Assembly: GCA_039654915.1 (NCBI GenBank)
Contig: CM077595.1
Location: 86,903,501-86,967,500 of the forward strand
Direction of reading: 5' to 3'
DNA length: 64,000 nt
From: Aquilaria yunnanensis
Lineage: Eukaryota > Streptophyta > Magnoliopsida > Malvales > Thymelaeaceae
Numbering within the stretch: the stretch's first letter is position 1; every line of letters starts with the position of its first letter. The notes under the pieces were generated by a model that made no database searches, was not told the DNA's origin, and saw nothing but the letters and a program-made list of their open reading frames with translations. The position numbers and the translations under genes were made by a program. Shown here one piece after another: positions 45,304-58,961 of this stretch.

Positions 45304-46677
45304 GAATAAACTTCAGGTGGGTTCTCTTCATTTATTTTTTGTCTTAAACAGGTCACATAACTTTATTTTGCCCTCGCTAGGTCCCTTAACTTATATTTTA
45401 TATCTTTTGAGTCCTTTTTGTTAATTTGACTGTTAATTTTAACGAAATTAGGTTAAAAATGACAACTCTAATTCCTAAAATTCAGACATCATACTCCAAA
45501 TACCCTAGACTTTATTCATCCTATTCTTAACACTCTAAACTTTATAAATCTAACACATCAACCATGCCAATGTTAACCAAAATTTCTTTACCCTCCCTCG
45601 ATTAAGAAAAGATTTTTTTCCCGAAATACTTTCCCAATTTAGTCTCCAAAATTGATCTTCGATCATCTCCAGATTCATTGTTATCTGAAACTTGGGCCTG
45701 GGCAAAACGATGTCGTCGACAAATCTCTATCGTCAACCGCTAATCCCATTCTCGCAATCGACGAATTGGATGCGTCATCATCCAAATCCAGTTCGTGAGC
45801 ATTTGAATGGCGGCAACGAAATAGGAATCAACGGCGGCATAACATCTGTGACCTATAGCAAAAGCGAACGGAGCGCGGCATGTGATGACGATGCGAAGCT
45901 GAATCTAGTGTTGGCAACCTGAATCTGGTGAAAAAGAAGATGAATTTGGTGATGGCGAAGCCGAGAAAGATGGAGCCAGTCGAGATCTGATTCGACTTGT
46001 GCACCAGATTTGGTTCGTTTCAGGATGAGTAGCACGGCAGTGCGTCTGGGCTGAGTAGATGCAGCCACTGGCAAGCGCGATGGGAGGTGATGTGGCGACT
46101 GTGCAGATGCGATGGCCATGGATAAGCAGGGGGAGGAGATGCGGCTGGGGGAGATGCAACGGCTGTGGAGAGAGCATCGACAAATATGGTCAAAGGCGAT
46201 GAACGATTGGCGATGAATGAGCGGCAAGGCTGGTGGCAAGGGAGTCGAAGGCGGTGGATGGGATGGTGAGATCGACACAGAAGACGGGGCGACACGGGAG
46301 ACGAGGTTGATTTTTCCGCCGAGTGCACCTGTTTTTTTTTTTTTCTGATCTACTGGGTTTTGTTTCCTTCCGACGAGAGAAGTAGTTGGTAATTGGTATG
46401 CGAAGGAGAGAAATGGTTGATTTGTTAGATGTCTAATTTTTAGTGTATTAAAAGTAGAATAAATAAAATTCAGGATAATAGAAGTAAGATGAATGAATTT
46501 TATGAACTGTAGTTGTCATTTTTTACTAAAATTTCATCAAAATTAACAGCTCAATTGATAGAAACGACCCAAATAGAATACGCAGTATAAGGTGAAGGAC
46601 ATTTCTAGGACAAAATTGAGTTATATGATCCATTTATGACAAAAAATAAAGAAAATAGACCACCATAGATTTTACTC
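45304..46677. mobile_element. Non-autonomous MULE-like element, family 2 copy 2
   Basis: Flanks ATTTATATAT (45294-45303) and ATTTCTATAT (46678-46687) are a 10-bp duplication with one mismatch. The ends GAATAAACTTCAGGTGG and reversed right GAGTAAAATCTATGGTGG continue with CATTTATTTTTTGTC-like text and TTAATTTTRACGAAATT in both arms (about 190 bp). The interior (45660-46330) is GC-rich and gives several overlapping Ser/Pro/His-rich open frames on the - strand, which look like composition effects. No transposase. Confidence 0.75.
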
Positions 46678-46823
46678 ATTTCTATATGAAAATTGATATA
46701 TTTGAATTTTAATATTGATTCAAAGATTTACAATGGTGAATTATTGATGCACATAATACATAGGCAATATAAAAGAAAAAAACTACACCATATATTATCC
46801 TACGCAATCATCTTTAGTTATTA

Positions 46824-47657
46824 CTCCCTCCGTCCCAAAATTTTTGCACCATTTTTCTTTTTGGAATGTCCCAAAATCTTTGGACTATTTCCCTTTTTAG
46901 CAAGTTTTTATAATAAATTTACTACATTACCCCTATTTTATTTTTTACTTTACTCTTTAACTTAAGAAAAACAAAGTTCATAAACAACAATTTGGGTAAA
47001 GACAGGGATGATGGACGATCAGAGAAGCCTTGATTTCCTCTTCTTCGATCGATCCCTCGCTCTACCCCACGCACGAACCATGGCTGCCGTTTCTACGGCC
47101 AATCGGCCGCCCAAATCTGCTGCTTAATTAGGATCCGAAGAAGGCAGAGATGAGGGAGAGGAAATAGGAGGAAAGAGGCGGAAAGGAGGGAGATCGACGC
47201 AGGCTTGGGGCAAATGGGTGTCTGAAATTTGCTAGCTTCGGAGGGAGATCGTCGCGGCATGGAGATCGACGAAGAACGAGGACCTCGATTCTCCCCTTTT
47301 GGCGGTGCTGGGGTGAAAGGCTGCTTGGGCTTGGCTTGCCAGTGGCAGGCGACCATGGGGAGGGTGACCGGCAGCTGGTGGCGTCGAGGACGGCGAGGCA
47401 GAGGGAGGACGAGATTGTGATCCGTCTCTTCCTCGCTGCTTCAACGTTCGATAGCAACGGGGGGAGCTAGGCAAGGTGGCGAGATGCCGAAGGAATCATA
47501 GAGAGCATGTGAATCAGAGAGACGGGGAGAAGGACGCGAGACAGAGGACCGGCGAGGAGCAGAGGTCAAGGCAAATTTGGAAGATTTGCGCAAAAATGCT
47601 GCTCGCCTAAAACCACATGCAATACCAAATGGAGCAGAAATTATGGGACGGAGGGAG
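46824..47657. mobile_element. Mariner/Stowaway-like element with a long GC-rich interior
   Basis: Ends CTCCCTCCGTCCCAAAATTT and reversed right CTCCCTCCGTCCCATAATTT, flanked by TA (46822-46823 and 47658-47659); the classic Stowaway start. At 834 bp it is far longer than ordinary Stowaway copies. The interior 47000-47580 is GC-rich and purine-rich, quite unlike the AT-rich arms, and may be acquired sequence. Open frames in it overlap on both strands and are not convincing genes. Confidence 0.8.
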
Positions 47658-47671
47658 TATGATTCTACAGG

Positions 47672-47698
47672 TGTGTGTACACACACACACACACACAT
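47672..47698. repeat. (TG)n/(CA)n microsatellite
   Basis: GTGTGTGT followed by ACACACAC repeats directly beside the mariner-like element; the two halves are complementary. Confidence 0.85.
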
Positions 47699-48158
47699 AT
47701 GCTTATAGATACATATATACAATTTTATGTTATAAACCCAACATCATTCTTATTAACATTTAGATGCACACTCTTGTAAACATATACTCCTAATTTGGCA
47801 ATGTTGTTAAAGACTACAAATTTTCATTTGCTTGTGTTTAAATCATGGTAATGTTGTTTGGCTAATCTAAGCAAATGATGTTTTAGAAAATTATGTTTTA
47901 TAGCCTAGTTATATTTCTTCATTTTATATAATAGTCGTAGAAATCACCAGTTGAAAAATGAAATGAAGGTTCAATGCTAATATTACAATTTTATTCAAGC
48001 TAATATATTATGCTAATATATTTCCCATAGGAAATATCAAGTAATTGTGAATTCTTTTTAATAATACTTTTCTAATTATTTAAACATAATAATATATTTC
48101 ATAACTAGGAAATAGCTTGACCAATGATAAGTCATGCTAATAAAATAATGTTTATCAC

Positions 48159-48228
<70 letters not shown>
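48159..48228. repeat. Compound (ATT)n-(GTA)n microsatellite
   Basis: Ten or so ATT units switch directly to about twelve AGT units. Confidence 0.95.
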
Positions 48229-48229
<1 letters not shown>

Positions 48230-49359
48230 CTGATTCTATTTTATGTAATTTTTAGACATTTCACAATTTAAATGTAATTAGTGACACTTTTCATACTAAA
48301 GTTTTTATTGTATTTTTACTTGTCAAAACGTATTAATTAAGTACTTACGGAATATATAATATTTTTACTACATATGTTTACAAATATAATTTTCTTGCTG
48401 TAATATTATGTAAATAATATTCAATTAATTTAACAAAAAAATATAATTAGTGTATATGGAGTCATGCACTTTTTATTGATGTGGTTATCGTCATTTTATT
48501 TCAATTATTTTAACTACCTGATTTCTATTTATTTTTACAATCTCAGCATTACACTTGTCATGTAGTTTGTTCCAAACTTTATAAAATAAGTTTTTGTTAA
48601 TTTTCTATTTTTAAATGGCTACACATGAAGCTTGAGGTGACTCTTAATTACAAATAAGTACTTTTTTCTATTTTTTTCTACAAAAAGATAAGAAAAGACA
48701 AATAAAGAAACACACAATGGAACTAAATTATTTTTCTTGCGACTTTGAAATGAAATTGAAACCACATTATGTATTTTTATTTTGGGTAATAATGATTAAT
48801 GAAACTTTTATAATTTAAATAAAATTGCTTATTTTTATTGGCTGAAAGTTAATAAAGCACAAGTGAAATCTAAAATTAATGATAGAATTACTCTCTTCCT
48901 TTTCTGTCTAGTATTTTATTCTACTTACCCGAAAAAAAATTAATAATACAATTTGTTTGTATTGTATTATATGTCAACTTTCTTTATATATAATAATTAA
49001 CCAAATCGATAAGTAATTCCATATTTGGAAAACTTTTATGATTAGAAAAGGAGGAACCAATTGTCAAAAAAATAAGAGGAACCTAAATTTTTTTATTTTT
49101 GTGTATATTATTGTTTTATGGTCAAAATGCAAATTAAGAAAGTGGTCAAATTGAGTCAACAAATTAAGAGGTAAAATTAGAATTTCATATAAAAATTTAA
49201 GATGACACTTAATTAGCCTATCAATCAACTCTACAATTACTAAATCATCCCTAACTTTTGCTTTATAATATATACAATAGATTAATTTTATTTTTAAGTT
49301 TTTTATTTTATTCTTAGAAATAAATGAGGTTACCTTTGACACGTATCTTGTAACAAGTA

Positions 49360-49599
49360 CTCCCTTCATTTCACATTGATTGATCATTTTACCTTTTTTG
49401 ACTAAAGTTTGACTTGAATATATTCATATTAATATGTATTGAAAAAAAATTCTTAAAAATAATATTTAGAAACTATAATCTTTAAATTTTTATTTTCATA
49501 TAAAATATTCATATTTTTATAATAAAATTTAAAAGAAATAAAATTATAAATTAATTACTGTGAATAGTAAAATGGTTAGTTTTTATGGAACAGAGGAAG
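49360..49599. mobile_element. Stowaway/mariner-like MITE, family S copy 2
   Basis: Ends CTCCCTTCATTTCACATTGAT and reversed right CTTCCTCTGTTCCATAAAAAC, flanked by TA (49358-49359, 49600-49601). The interior aligns with the copy at 29260 nearly end to end, in the same orientation, with roughly one in ten positions different. Confidence 0.8.
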
Positions 49600-52407
49600 T
49601 ATTTTTTTAATAAATTTATTATTAAAACAAATGTTAATAATAAATAAATAAATAATTTTCATCCATAAATTTATGTTAGTTAATAAAAATTTTACTCTAT
49701 TTTAATTTTGGGTTAGGGTTTCTTTATGTTATGTTTTTATCATTAAAATCATTGGTTATAATCGAACATAATACTGTAAAACATAACATGTACATGCTTT
49801 AGAATGATAGATATTTGTTATCATTAAATAATAATTCACTAAAAAATTTCATCTCTTATCAACTCAAATTTCAATTTTTAATATTGATGATATATCTATT
49901 TAGAAAAATTCACTTTCAATTTTAACAATTATGAACCAAATTACTTTATTAAACCATAGAGCTTTTTAAATTAAAAAAACTAATGCTATAAAACTCAATT
50001 ATCAATAGTGAAAAGATATGACCAAAATAAAAAAGTTGTGTTTAATTTATTTTAATCAATTATCAGTATAACCATTAACTTAATAAAGATTAAAAGAAAA
50101 GAAAAAAAATTGGCCAAAAACTTTAGAAACCAAGAGAGAAAATGAAAAAGCTTTAGCTATTAAAAGTTTAATAATTGATAGTGACCAATGTTTTCTTTTA
50201 GAAGATAATGCATTAAAAAATAATAAAAAGAATTAGGGACCAAGAGAGCAAATAGAAAGAATCTAGTTAACTAGCTCTTAAGTAAAAGGACCAAAACACA
50301 ATACAAGTCGAGCTTAGTGGCTAAAATGGGAAATGGTAAAAATTTATGGACTGAAAAAGTGTTTTGACCTAAACAAAAAATGAAACAGGCTAAAACTGGA
50401 ACATTGCTAGACAGGCCCTCAAGATGTGATCACCTTGCGGAAAGGGGATTGAACTTCAAAATGAGACATTCGTGTCCAAAAAAAAATGCAAAAGCAAAAA
50501 AAGAAAAAATCTGTTCATGAACAATGCAAAGCCCAAGGCTTTTAGAATATAGGTATAATTTGTTATTATTTTTCCTATTAGTGCTAAGTAATATTGTATT
50601 ATGCACGCCAAATAATCACATAAATAATATTTTTTGAAATTAATTTAATTTTATGAAATCTTTTATTAAAAACCTAAAAAATAAAAAATTACCACTTACT
50701 TTTCATAAAATAATATTTTAAAATTATCTTTTTTGTATGAATCATTTAAATAAACAATTATTATATTAAAAATAAGCATTTTTAGTGCACTATAAATAAT
50801 TCCAAACAAACTAACCAGTTTTTTGTATTTATCTTAACTAATACAGTCAAAGATTAATAGTGCATATTCTAATAATCGTTTCAGTAGTATTTTTTAGAAA
50901 ATAATAAATTTTTTATGGATTTTTTTTAATTTGCAGTCTTTGCACATCGTAAATAATAATAATAATAATAAAATTCGAAAACATACATTTATTTAAGTGT
51001 GCCTTTTATTTTTTTACTGCCATCATAGAAAAATTGATGGAAGCCAAATTCAAATTTCATACTTTCATCCATGTCCTTTAACTATTTTGTCAAGTGATTG
51101 GGACACCTTTTAGGTTTGTTAAAGTATGAATTAAATGATCAAGTGCACTGAGGCAAACCTATAATTGCTCCCCTCTTATTTTAAAAAATATATATTATTT
51201 CCCCTCAACTGTTTTGAAACTTGCATTTAGGTCTCTCATTTTAGCCATTAAAAGCTTATTAATCAATTACTAAAATTTCAAACAAAAATGTAGTAACTAG
51301 AAATAACATATAGCTAAAGATAGACCACTGAATATAATGATTTATTTAAGACAATTATGTTTCCTAACCACAAAAAAAAAGCACCAAGTTTAGTCTTGTC
51401 TTTGGCTAGACATTTTTTCTTGTCCTCAGTATTCTTGGCTTAGCATTCCAAAAACTAATTAGTAGATTTCTCATATTCAAAATGAATAACAAAGGTAGAG
51501 GTGTAAGTTTAGATCTCCAAAAACCTTAGGAGAATATTGTATATTTTTCAAAATATGGGAGGTTTTATTTTTTATTTTTTAATACTAACAATCATTACAA
51601 GAGATAATAAAATAGATAACTATTACCTAACTTACCCTAAATCCACCAACACCTTATATTAACCCACCCACAGGCTGTGAATGGAAGAAACTCCTTGGAC
51701 AAGCCGGGCCTTAAGCCTTTGTCGGCCACATAATACAATGGTTCTCATGTCAATTGGATTAAAGCCTAACAACAAAAGGGTGATTACATATTTGATCAAA
51801 TCTTAGGGTTCTGATAAATTTTTATAAAAAATGATTAATGTATAAATTATGAATTTATTGAAATTCTATACTTTAACAAGTTCAAAAATTAATTTTTAAA
51901 TATTTATATAGAAACATTATTTCTTTTATTAAATTTTCATATTTTTAGGTTAAATAAGTTAAAAATTAGTAACAAAAATATACGTAACTTTTAACAAAAT
52001 ATTTCAAAACTGATTTTTATGATTCTTAAATTAATGTTTCAACAAGTTAACAACTCATGCAAATAATCTTATAGGCAGCTTATAGTCTCTCACCTTGTAG
52101 TGCCGTTGAGATAGCCTAAGGAGTTTGTAACTTCCACCTCACGGTATCCACATTCTACAGTATCCAAATCCGGCGAATATGTCAGTCCCCTCCTCTAGAC
52201 TTGGATTTTCTGTGTTAATCCCCTAACTTTTACGCCTGTTAATCAAGTTCAAGCCCCCAATTTTCTGTGCAATTACGCACCTATACTTTTATCTGGTGCC
52301 ATCATTCTACCTCCAATTCTCAGCCAATTCCCGAACCGTGTTATTCTGGCTTATGAGATTGTTTTTCATTAATTGATTCACTAAAATTGTTATTATTTTT
52401 ATGATAC

Positions 52408-52776
52408 AATGGTCAAATTTGCTACTAAACTTTATATAATAGAGTAATTTTGCTACTATTTTTTTTTTGTAGGTAAATTTTTCATTAATGCTTTTGTTGT
52501 GGACAATGTTGCCGCTAACTGTTAAATAGTAAGAATATTCTATTCGTTTAAAGAATATTTTATGATACAACTCTTAAACTGGTTTCTAAAAGTTTTCTAC
52601 TTAACCACTAGCTACTTAAACCTTTCACAACACCTAAATGAGTCAAAAACATTTTAATGACTAGTGGCAAATTTACTCAAAACACAAACATTGGTGTCAA
52701 ATTTGCACTTTAAAAAATATTAATGGCAAATTTAGTAACAAAATTACTCTATTTCTTATAATTTATTGGCAAATTT
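52408..52776. mobile_element. Small inverted-repeat element, superfamily uncertain
   Basis: Left arm AAATTTGCTACTAAACTTTAT with AGAGTAATTTTGCTACTA, right arm reversed AAATTTGCCAATAAATTAT with AGAGTAATTTTGTTACTA. Arms of about 90 bp. The target duplication is not clear, so the ends may be off by some bases. Spaced 'ttaatg' / 'aaatttgc' words resemble family 1 MULE arms. Confidence 0.5.
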
Positions 52777-53316
52777 GCCTCTTTTCACTTTTTTTTTTAC
52801 CTAAACTTAATCATTTTTTCAATAATAAAAAACAAATGCAGAGGATTAAGGGGCAGTTTGGTAATGGGTCAACTTTTTTTGGCTAGTCAAATAAGGGTAC
52901 AAGTATGGGAAACGAAAATAGGATTAAAGTTAGGCAGATCTACACATCCATGCCACTCTTCCTTATTCCCCAACCATACTGGTGTGAATAATAGCTAAGC
53001 TCAGAAAAGTGTATTACTGACATACACTAGTGGTGATAACAACTATGGATGGCCTTACCTTCAGTTGATGAATTTGATCGATGCCATGTGGGGTGGTCCA
53101 CTCGCTGAGCAGTCAATCAACGTGGCTATAGGGAAGCAGATTTAGAGTAAATAACGGCCAACAAAGAGGTAATGGAAGATTGTTGGAGCTTTGTAGAGGA
53201 GTGAAGTTCACGAGATCAACAGTGGTTGATCTTAAGACAAAAGGTGAAGCTAAGGTGAGATAAGAAATCTGTATCTCTCAAAAAAGAAAGAGTGACATGG
53301 ATGTGTAAATATACCT

Positions 53317-55280
53317 GTTGACTCCCAATTTTATCAAAGCACTCACTTTTATTTAGTTTTAGATTAGAAAAATTAGTTCATGGGGCATTTTTGTTTTTAG
53401 GGGCAATTTGATCTTTTTTTCTTTTTATAGCTTAGGAAGTTGGTAGGATTATGTGTGTTTATATTATGTTGTAATTTTGTGTTATGAATTTTTTGGAATT
53501 TAGAATGGTCATTTAGGATTAGAATAGGATTTAATTTAGTTTAAGTACTAATTTAGAGTCCTAAAGGTCTTGTAGGGTCAATTTAGGTAAAGGAAAAAAG
53601 TTTGGATGGAAACCGATAATTTTTAGAAAATTCTAGGCAAAATTGGAAAGTTTGAGGGAACTTTGTTAAACACTTAAACTTGGAAAGTTTGAGGCAAATC
53701 TGTCAAAGTTACGAAGTTTTGGTCTAATTGGGTAAATCCTAGAAGTTTTGGGCTCAATTGACAGATTAGAGAAGCATTGGGTAAAATTGAGAATTCGCGT
53801 AGAGTCTGGGGCTGAACAGCAACTCAAGAGTTTTTCTGGACTTGGATTATATTTTGACCAAAACTCTCTTAAATTTGATTTGGATGAGTTTTAACTTCTA
53901 AAACCTAGTTAATCTTGCCTAACACTCCCCTAGTATAAATATGTGCCATTACGAGAGAGAAAAGAGAGAAGAAATTCGTAACCCTAAGCCCCTATCTAAA
54001 AAAAAAAGAGAAAACTGCAGCCCTTAGCCCCTGATTTTTCTCTACCTCACCCCCAAACCCTAACCTTTTCACTACAGCGCCGCCACCCCTGTTCTCCCTC
54101 TGTTGCCCGACGTGAGCCTCCATCACCCCCTCCAGCCACACGCCGCCAGCTCCACCGCCAGCGTTCTAGCTCACCGACGCCAACCTGCCCAGGTGCCACC
54201 CCATCGCCTTTCCCGTCATCGGTTAAGCGAAGCCCGAGCGCCATCGCCTTCGGCCCTCCTTCCATCCCACCGTCCTCGACGCCGTCGGCCACCGTTCCCC
54301 AGCCTCTGAGGTCGCCGCACCCCCTCCGATCCAAGCCCAAGTCGCCACCCTCCCTGCTGCCGCTGAACGCTCGAATCGAGTGAAGACCCGCTTCAAAACC
54401 CGCGATCCGACCCGTTCCTGCGTCTGACCCAGTTACACTATCTCCTCTTTTGGTATAACTTCGTTTTAGGCATCTTATCCTTTTAATTCGTGCATTTAAG
54501 TCGCTAACTCCTTTTTATTTTGCAGATAAGCCATTAACAGCAAGCTTTTGATATTTAATTTTTCTTTCTTTGCTCTCTTTATTTATTTGCTCGGTTGGCC
54601 ATACATTGAATTCAATCATTAAGTTCATATAGGAATCTAACTTAGAAAGCTTATTTTTATCTCTTTATTTATCTTTATTTTCTTTTAATTTTAGGATAGT
54701 TTGATTTTATTTTCTTTATTTTATTCTCATAATGCATCCACAATTGATAACATATAAAAACAATTCATTAGGTTAGCTATTTAATTGGTTAGATAATTTA
54801 CATCATTATCTAGAGATTATAAAGAAACTAAATTAACATATTTATAAAATATTCATCAATTTTTTATTAAAAGATCTGTTCTTGGTGATTTGGGAAAATC
54901 CCAAGATGGATTATTTGTTCAAATCTAATTGGTCTAATAAGATCCCCGATTTGAACAAGACGCTCTATTCAAATTCTTGATAGATTTAATAAAATCCCAA
55001 GATTTTAAGGACCTTTAAGATTTCATATCCGGCTGGTCTGGTAAGATTCATAGTTTGGAATTAAATTAATTAAAAATTAAACATAAATAGAAATTCATAA
55101 AAAAATTATTTTTTATCAACGAAAAAAGTAAAGAAAATAAAAAGTTAGGAAAAGATAAAAACCAAATCCTATGACACCAATTTTTTGGCGCTATAATAGG
55201 GCTATTTTAGCGTAACCGACTCACAATCTTAGAATCTCTCGTAGACCACAACAGATATTCAATCGACCTAAGTGAAACTA
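53317..55280 (+). mobile_element. Probable LTR of a decayed Ty3/gypsy (Tat-like) element
   Basis: The stretch begins TGTTGACTCCCAATTTTATC and continues about 2 kb to ATTGATGGCGACTTC at 55281, where TGGCGACTTC resembles the primer site (TGGCGACTCC, tRNA-Arg type) of Tat/Ogre-like elements. The middle (54050-54430) is extremely C-rich, as in some long plant gypsy LTRs. No second LTR is in the window, so this rests on the end motifs and on gag-like remains downstream. The 97-codon frame at 54047-54340 (-) is taken as a by-product of the GC-rich stretch. Confidence 0.35.
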
Positions 55281-55285
55281 ATTGA

Positions 55286-57600
55286 TGGCGACTTCAAAAA
55301 CACATTGCTATAATGCCCAACTTTAATTCCATTTTCATTTCCATGCTTGTATATTCATTTGAACGACCAAAAAAAGTTGACCCATTAATGGGATTAACCC
55401 CAAGTGAACTGCCTCTAAAGGAATAGATAATGAGTTAAGTCAGGAACTGGATGAACACATTCCTAAAATGATAATCATTGAAGTAAAAGTATTCATTTGC
55501 CCTATAACCTATTAGACCTGACCTACATGGTCGAATCAAAAGCCAAGGATCCTTAAAGAATAGCAAACTTTGATTTAATCATTGATTAAGGTGAAGTAGT
55601 GTGTTGGATGAACATGCTCTGAGGGACAACAACCATTAAACAATGAAGAAAAGTTACTATTTGCCCTGTAGTTTGCTAGATCATACTTATCATGGCCAGA
55701 TCGAGAGCCAATGATCCTTCAAGGGTGCCAAATCTTAATTTTGATTGATCATTTTGACTAGTTGTCAGTAACTCTTCTTCAATGCTCCTTGTTTCATGAA
55801 AGTAATCATTTTAAAAAAGTCAAGGATGGACGTCAACCTTGATATGCTAGACTCGATGGTGCTGGGGCTACCTCATTGTTTATCAATCCTTTTTTGATTT
55901 GTTTAAGTCCTTCATTTTCAATCATTTTTCCCTTTATTTTCTCCTTTTTGTTTAATTTTTTTCCTAGATTAGTTTTCCTAGTTGCCAGGTTTTTTATGCA
56001 TATCACTCAATCTAATTAGTCATTTTGTTTCCCCTAAATTTGGTGTTCCTCTCTCTCTCAGTGTGTTTTAGTTCTTCACCCATTTTTTGCATCCCTTCCA
56101 TTTAACCTATTTTGTCCCATTCCAATTTTCTAAGTTTTCTTGTATATGATTTGTTTTGTTTGAAGGTCTTTCTATTTTTATTGGTGTTTCCAAGTTTGTC
56201 TCTTTGTTTGGGTTTAGTTTTTCTTCTAATTTTCATAATCTCATATTGACTTTCTTGAGCATTCTATGTTAGGTTCACTTAAGGATTCTATGTTTGGTGT
56301 AGATTTTTCTTCCCTTTGAGTAAAATGTTCTTCATAATGCTGTCTAGTTTTTTTCTCTATTGTTGGTTGTAGTTCGTCTTTTTTTGTTCAATATTGGTGA
56401 TTCCTTGTTATCCTTTATTAGTTTGTGTCCTATATTTTCTTGTTAGAGATTATTTTTCTTGATTGTTCGTTGGTTGGCAGGTTTTATCACAATGTCAGGA
56501 CTAAAAAAGGATCCATGGCCTACAAGGGAGCTTCTTCCCCATCTAAGCGTACTGCTTATTATGGTAAAGAGAAGGAACCATTATTACTCATCAACAATTA
56601 TTGTGATTCCCTTGATATAGATTATGAAGATTTTTTTATGCCCACAGTACATCTCAAAATGAAACATTAGCAATCTATTTAGAACTAGCAGTGCCTTCAA
56701 GTACAATTACATAGGGATGGGGTAGATTTATGTATGAGTTATCAGAAATTGGGATGCACTCTTTAATGTACTAACTAGTCGCAATATACCAATCAGCATT
56801 ATCAGTCCTATGACTAGTTTTTTAATGATTTTCAAGTTATGGTTGGTAAATATTTTCTTATGGCTATAAAAAATCAATTTAGTCTAATATGTCTTCTTGA
56901 CTCTCAACATTGGAAAATTAAATTTCTCTTTTTAAAGATCAAATAGAGCAACACTAGCAAAGATATGTTTTCAAAGCATCAACAGTTGATTATTTAAGTC
57001 ATAAGCTTGAAGATTGGAATGTATAACTTGTTCAACAATTACATGTTAAACCCTTGTGGATAAGCTAGGAAATATGAATAATACTTTCTTGTCTGAATTG
57101 GTTATGCTTGAGGGACGAATGTAACAAAAGGAAATTTTCTTTACTGATACAAACATGCTCGCCCTTCCTTGCCCTCTTTTTAAAACTGCTTAGCTTTTTT
57201 TTATGCTAATAAGTTAGCAGTGGTTTTTTTTTTCATCTAGTCATGAAAAGGAGTGGGGTTACTTCAAATAAGAAACAAAAAGTTGTATTTGTTTAAAGTG
57301 TGGTTTGATTGCTCATAAAAGATATCTCTATCCCAATTCCTATTATCATGTTGCTATTCTAAACAAAGTAGCTTGGTCTATTCAAGATACTCTCCATAAA
57401 GTTTCTACAAACAATGCTCTAGTGATGCTTTTTAAGGTCACCAATCAAGACTCTTCTTTTCTTACTTCAATGATAAACAGCCACTGCTCCGCTTATGGAT
57501 AAGAAAGTTCAATGTCTAACATGAAAAAAAGCTAAAACCAACGTCGCTAGATGACTGTTGATGATGCACCTTTCTTAGTATATGATCTAAAGGTTCAGAA
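55286..57600 (+). pseudogene. Decayed retroelement leader and gag-like region
   Basis: Low-GC text with stops in all frames. Two open pieces remain: 56425-56670 and about 57270-57502. The second starts with CLKCGLIAHKRY, which is a zinc knuckle (CX2CX4H) whose last cysteine position is tyrosine. This, and the position behind the possible LTR, suggests a gag remnant of a Ty3/gypsy element. No protease, polymerase or integrase motif was found further right. Confidence 0.35.
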
Positions 57601-58961
57601 ACTTAGTTCGTCGTTTGAGTACGCCTTGGTGAAGGGAGCGTGGAGACCTGCAAAAGATACTCCGACACTCAAGTCAATAATAATTCTAGTGTGGTGCAAA
57701 TATCAAGGAAAGTGATCTCATACCTAAAATGTGATAATGAATGCCTTTGTATAGGCTTTTGGGGTTGTGTGCCATGAGATTTAAGACCATTGGATGAAGT
57801 TGTTATCTCATAAACTGTTGGATCTAGGACCCCTATCATTTGTGATCAAATTGTGCTTTAAACCCTTAATGGGCCTAGTTTCTTTATGATGACGTTTAGG
57901 CCTAATGAGACCAATTTCTTGATATGGGTATCGCTAATTGTCAACACGCTAAGAAAAAAGTTGCCAGCAGGGTTAAGTCGCTACTTTGAATAACCAAGCC
58001 TTTCATTATTAGAAAAGGCCATCAGACACTATGGATTTTATAATTACCAGTAGTTGCATTAACCATTTAGAAGTTGACAGTACAAGAACCAAGTGCTAAT
58101 CACAAGCCAATTGACATTTGACAAATTATCAATAACTATATTGATTGAATGGGTCGACCATAGGTGTTGATGTCATAAACAGTGGACCATTCCAAATAAA
58201 GCAATCAGAGCAACAAGTTTTGTCAAGTTTAGAGAATTCAAAATTTTATTAGGCTGTTATGGATTAATGGTCGTACCTTTCATGATAAACTTAATATTTT
58301 CTTGTTCCTTATTTCTCTATTATTTTATTTTCAAATAAAAAAGTTAAAAAATAAAAATAAAAGCACTTCAAAAATTTATATGTTGACCCACAACAATATA
58401 CGAGCCTGATTATAGTACTTTTGTAAAAATGCAGTACCATTCAAATAACCATGAATTTATTAGATAAACTAAAAGGTGAATTTTAACTAATGAAAATATG
58501 TTTAAACCCCAAGTTGGCCTTTAAACTATCATGAATATAATCTTTTAGTTTTAACTCATAATCTAAAGTAGAATTCAAAATAGCCCCATGCTTTTTAAAG
58601 GGCTTTTAATCCAAAGCTCCTTTCAATTGTCACCCCATCATATATGGCTCCAATTTGTGCTAGCTAATTTTAACTAGATCAATTTGATGACCATGCCTTT
58701 CAAGTTTAAAGGAATAATTAAATTACAAAATAGCACTTAGATTATGAAACAATATAACTTTCATTCCCTTATCCTAAACTGCACCAAGATGGATCATTAT
58801 TGTCAATGCTCATCACCATATGTGGGAATATGAAGGCTACTTTGATATGAAATTAAAAGTTCAGAGGTTTAGGAACAAAGTCTAATTTAGGGGCCAAATG
58901 TCAAATGTGTGATAGTGAAGGGCTTAATTAAGGATTTAAACTATAAATATACAAAATAGTA
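57601..58961. other. Spacer without recognised genes
   Basis: Possibly more of the decayed retroelement up to about 58300, then AT-rich text. Phrases such as 'ccccaagttggcctttaaac' and 'aaattacaaaatagcacttag' (58500-58760) look like old inverted-repeat element arms, but no pair was closed. Confidence 0.35.

Larger units (their letters stand above)
47700..53316. other. Long AT-rich spacer
   Basis: Besides the repeats listed (48159, 49360, 52408) no gene or RNA gene was seen. Phrases like 'ggaccaaaacacaatac' and 'aaattggacttgaaat' near 50280-50400 suggest old transposon debris. A slightly GC-richer patch at 52070-52330 has 'cccctaacttttacg' and 'caagttcaagccccc', the style of worn MULE ends. 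Confidence 0.4.

Noticed and set aside
45853..46328. Three overlapping - strand frames rich in Ser, Pro and His
   Set aside because: They overlap in different frames, have no recognisable motif and lie in the GC-rich interior of a MULE-like element.
47093..47722. Several overlapping frames on both strands
   Set aside because: They lie inside the mariner-like element 46824-47657; overlap on both strands shows composition, not coding.
54047..54340. 97-codon Gly/Asp-rich - strand frame and its + strand Pro/Ser counterpart
   Set aside because: Product of the C-rich stretch; both strands are open and neither shows a domain.
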